Shown: positions 62,277-64,000 of the stretch, one piece after another
Position numbering within the stretch: the stretch's first letter is position 1
How the letters are laid out: each line of letters opens with the position of its first letter
Assembly (NCBI RefSeq): GCF_022812285.1
Contig: NZ_CP093300.1
Coordinates: 620,001-684,000 of the forward strand
Source: Alkalihalobacillus sp. LMS39
Lineage (GTDB): Bacteria; Bacillota; Bacilli; Bacillales; Bacillaceae_F
Direction: 5' to 3'
Length of the DNA: 64,000 bases
The notes under the pieces: generated by a model
The model's database searches: none
Told to the model about the DNA's origin: nothing
What the model saw: the letters and a program-made list of their open reading frames with translations, nothing else
Made by a program: the position numbers and the translations under genes

Positions 62277-62912
62277 TTAATTAGTAATTATAACACCCAT
62301 CAATGTTGCCAGTTGCATGGCTTGATAAGAAGACACTTTACATCCTTGTAAGGCCTCAATTGAAACCGTTAACGTTTCGAAAGTCGATGTGCTAAGGTCG
62401 ATTCCTTTTAATGATGTTTGTTCAAAATTAGCTTCATTTAAATTACAATGATTAAATTCGACTTTTTTCAATACACAATCGTAGAAATCAGCGTTGACGA
62501 GTGAGTTTTCAGTTAAGATGACCTTTTCTAACTTGGCATTTCCATAGGCAACAAGATTTAGTAAATTATTGTCAAACTTAACGTTTCCGATTCTTGATTT
62601 TGTAAAATCACATCCAACTAGTTTACAGTTCTTGAATTCCGTGCGGTGGATGGAAGCTTTTCTGAATATGACATTTGATAAATCGCAGTTTTCAAAAATA
62701 ACATCCGTAACGTCAATCTCACTAAAATCGGTGTTGTTAAATCGACTGTTACGGATTTTCATTTTTGATAAGTGAGCTCGGCTAACGTTTTCGTTATCAA
62801 ACGTAGTATCTAGAATGAGACACGTGTCTAATTCAAAGTATTCATCATGGAAAATATCATGAAATCTCTTTTCTGGTAATTCAAGTGGTATTTTTGGTAA
62901 GTCTATCTTCAT
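62277..62912 (-). CDS. Pentapeptide-repeat protein
   Basis: This 211-residue protein has successive A(D/N)LxX-type five-residue repeats: NTDFSEIDVTDVIFENCDLSNVIF, ...CDFTKSRIGNVKFD and NADFYDCVLKKVEFNHCNLNEANFEQ, which fold as a right-handed square beta helix. The length is close to that of Qnr/MfpA DNA mimics, but the needed loop features cannot be verified here, so the role is open. No signal peptide. It ends about 10 bp after dispersed repeat A. Confidence 0.85.
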   Translation of the reverse strand: MKIDLPKIPLELPEKRFHDIFHDEYFELDTCLILDTTFDNENVSRAHLSKMKIRNSRFNNTDFSEIDVTDVIFENCDLSNVIFRKASIHRTEFKNCKLVGCDFTKSRIGNVKFDNNLLNLVAYGNAKLEKVILTENSLVNADFYDCVLKKVEFNHCNLNEANFEQTSLKGIDLSTSTFETLTVSIEALQGCKVSSYQAMQLATLMGVIITN

Positions 62913-62995
62913 ATTAAAACCTCATTTTTAAAAGATAAGAAAAATTTAGTATAGCAATGAAGGAGAGCGGTAGTTACCCTGGTGAGAAACCCTAT

Positions 62996-63175
62996 CGGAC
63001 ATATATTCCGCTATTTTAATAAAAAGTAACATTTCTCGAAGACTATCGGACATCTGTTCCGTTATTTTAGTTGATCAATGTGTTATTGACGCGGTTTTTG
63101 CTGGAATAGCGGAATAGATGTCCGTAAGAATTGAAAAGTGGGGTATTTTTCATGAAATAGCGGAACAAATGTCCG
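62996..63175. repeat. Quadruplet palindromic element, locus 12
   Basis: Units lie at 62996-63010, 63047-63061, 63110-63124 and 63161-63175, with starts 51, 63 and 51 bp apart. The first arm resembles locus 6. The inner pair differs at one base (CTG against CTA), which would be a G-U pair in RNA. Confidence 0.91.
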
Positions 63176-63204
63176 AAACAATGGGCAAATTAGATTCAAG
63201 GTCA

Positions 63205-63250
63205 TAGACAAGAATGTCCTTGAGAACAAAATGAAAGGACATCCTTTTTC
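63205..63250. terminator. Hairpin downstream of the small membrane gene
   Basis: ATGTCCTT / AAGGACAT stem; the T run (CCTTTTT) is on the plus strand, while the minus side has TTCTTGTCT. It could end the 63253-63459 transcript on the minus strand but is a weaker terminator in that direction. Confidence 0.5.
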
Positions 63251-63252
63251 CC

Positions 63253-63459
63253 TTACATATTACAATGGAAATACGTCATTTTAAAACCAGACTTTTCAAC
63301 GACAGGAAACCCGCCATTGTCGTAACAGTTATTACTTGCTGTTGTGATTTCAACATAACTCATATAAGACTGTGCTGCTATTAAAAAAGCAATAACGACG
63401 AATGCTAATAAAGCGACTAAGATTATTTGTTTTTTATTTTTCGATACGATAGTATTCAT
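63253..63459 (-). CDS. Small single-span membrane protein
   Basis: This 68-residue protein has a basic N-terminus (SKNKKQ), one membrane helix (IILVALLAFVVIAFLIAAQ) and an outer segment with two Cys (SNNCYDNGGFPVVEKSGF, then FHCNM) that could form a disulfide. GGAGGAAA precedes the ATG at 63459. The family is unknown; similar short proteins with CxxxGGxPxxE..C are seen in bacilli as hypothetical proteins. Confidence 0.65.
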   Translation of the reverse strand: MNTIVSKNKKQIILVALLAFVVIAFLIAAQSYMSYVEITTASNNCYDNGGFPVVEKSGFKMTYFHCNM

Positions 63460-63517
63460 AGATTTCCTCCGCAGTTGGTGATTCCCATATTATATAATGA
63501 ATTGAACAATTTTTCTA

Positions 63518-64000
63518 TCAACGAAACGAGGCTAGTCCTTTATTTGTAAATTGATTAATAAGTTCAGCCATTTCTGTTGTTGATTTATCCATACCATTGT
63601 CTAACCAACTTTTTATGACGTGAATACAGCCACTCACAACGAGTAAACTAATATATTGTGAAGCTTTGTCATCTACAACATTAACTTCCATCCAGTTTTT
63701 CATTGTAAACTGTTCTGTAATTTCCATAACTTTTTGTTGGAATGCTGTACCGCTTTGACCGCTTAAAAATATATGGCACAGTTCATGTTTTGTCGCAACG
63801 TATTCTAATATTTTTACGGTCATTTGTAAGGATTCTTCTTCTTTGTGAAAGTTATATTGACATAATGTTTCGTACATATCTGCAATGAATTCTTCTTCAA
63901 TTTTATGTAAAAGGTCATATGGATCAGTAAAATGAGCATAAAACGTAGAACGATTCACATCTGCGACCTGACATAATTCTTTTACAGTTATTGCGGAAAT
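63518..64000 (-). CDS. TetR-family transcriptional regulator, 5' part outside the window
   Basis: The reading frame continues past the window edge: the last codons read ITVKELCQVADVNRSTFYAHF, the recognition helix of a TetR-type HTH. The GTG near 63958 is thus an internal codon. The C-terminal ligand domain is helical (YDLLHKIEEEFIADMYETL, ISLLVVSGCIHVIKSWLDNGM). The N-terminal 20 or so residues lie beyond 64000. The target is unknown. Confidence 0.87.
   Translation of the reverse strand: MSAITVKELCQVADVNRSTFYAHFTDPYDLLHKIEEEFIADMYETLCQYNFHKEEESLQMTVKILEYVATKHELCHIFLSGQSGTAFQQKVMEITEQFTMKNWMEVNVVDDKASQYISLLVVSGCIHVIKSWLDNGMDKSTTEMAELINQFTNKGLASFR

Noticed and set aside
1-64000. tRNA, rRNA, phage integrase, attachment sites or intact insertion sequences
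   Set aside because: I scanned for tRNA-like CCA ends with TTCGAATC loops, ribosomal core motifs and transposase motifs and saw none.

Overview
The window is AT-rich chromosomal DNA of an endospore-former-type Bacillaceae bacterium, probably an environmental or alkaliphilic Bacillus relative. This rests on the gene families (YfkD, YfkAB, SE1561-type, DUF5362, YfhF, YczE, a BceAB-type ABC pair, a VmlR-like ABC-F protein), strong AGGAGG ribosome binding sites with many TTG and GTG starts, and Firmicute-type terminators. I see no rRNA, tRNA, phage, intact transposase or CRISPR array, so it reads as core chromosome with short gene blocks separated by unusual intergenic repeats.

Layout. 1-5.8 kb: end of a YczE-type membrane protein, a methyltransferase, an amidase with a small partner, a TIGR01777 epimerase, a YfbR-type nucleotidase and an alpha/beta hydrolase. 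5.8-9.1 kb: a Ca/Na exchanger, an ECF sigma factor with its likely anti-sigma protein, and an EamA transporter. 9.2-12.4 kb: an NAD salvage cluster (nrtR, pncA, pncB, nadD) with matching palindromic operators before nrtR and pncA. 12.5-18.5 kb: racemase, P-loop kinase-like protein, VOC protein, small secreted proteins, a c-di-GMP-I riboswitch ahead of a secreted DUF5667 protein, a DUF1648 protein, a YdhK lipoprotein and a 51-residue membrane peptide. 18.7-26.5 kb: an MFS pump divergent from an SgrR-like regulator, a methyltransferase, two SnoaL-like proteins and a chemoreceptor. 26.7-41 kb: a giant CheB-CheR-PAS-histidine kinase fusion, HAD phosphatase, BceAB-type transporter plus serine hydrolase, and two more chemoreceptors. 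41-51 kb: proC, yfkD/yfkAB, class I fumarase, two DUF5362 paralogues, a second ECF sigma/anti-sigma pair and a cupin. 51-64 kb: an ABC-F resistance protein with a leader-peptide attenuator, a cobalamin riboswitch controlling metE, an ArsR-family repressor with an operator over the promoter of an adjacent esterase, a fourth chemoreceptor, a pentapeptide-repeat protein and a TetR regulator cut by the window edge.

The most unusual signal is a family of twelve intergenic elements. Each carries four copies of a 15-bp motif (CGGACATNNNTTCCG), two direct then two inverted, with unit starts almost always 51, 62-63 and 51 bp apart, giving 178-180 bp per element, although most of the intervening sequence has diverged. 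In several elements the variable bases match between the outer pair or the inner pair, as expected for a nested palindrome. Other repeats are a 52-bp tandem array of small hairpins, a dispersed repeat of about 120 bp, and a short GC-core hairpin family. The window is also rich in visible RNA and DNA regulation: two riboswitches, one attenuator and three operator candidates.
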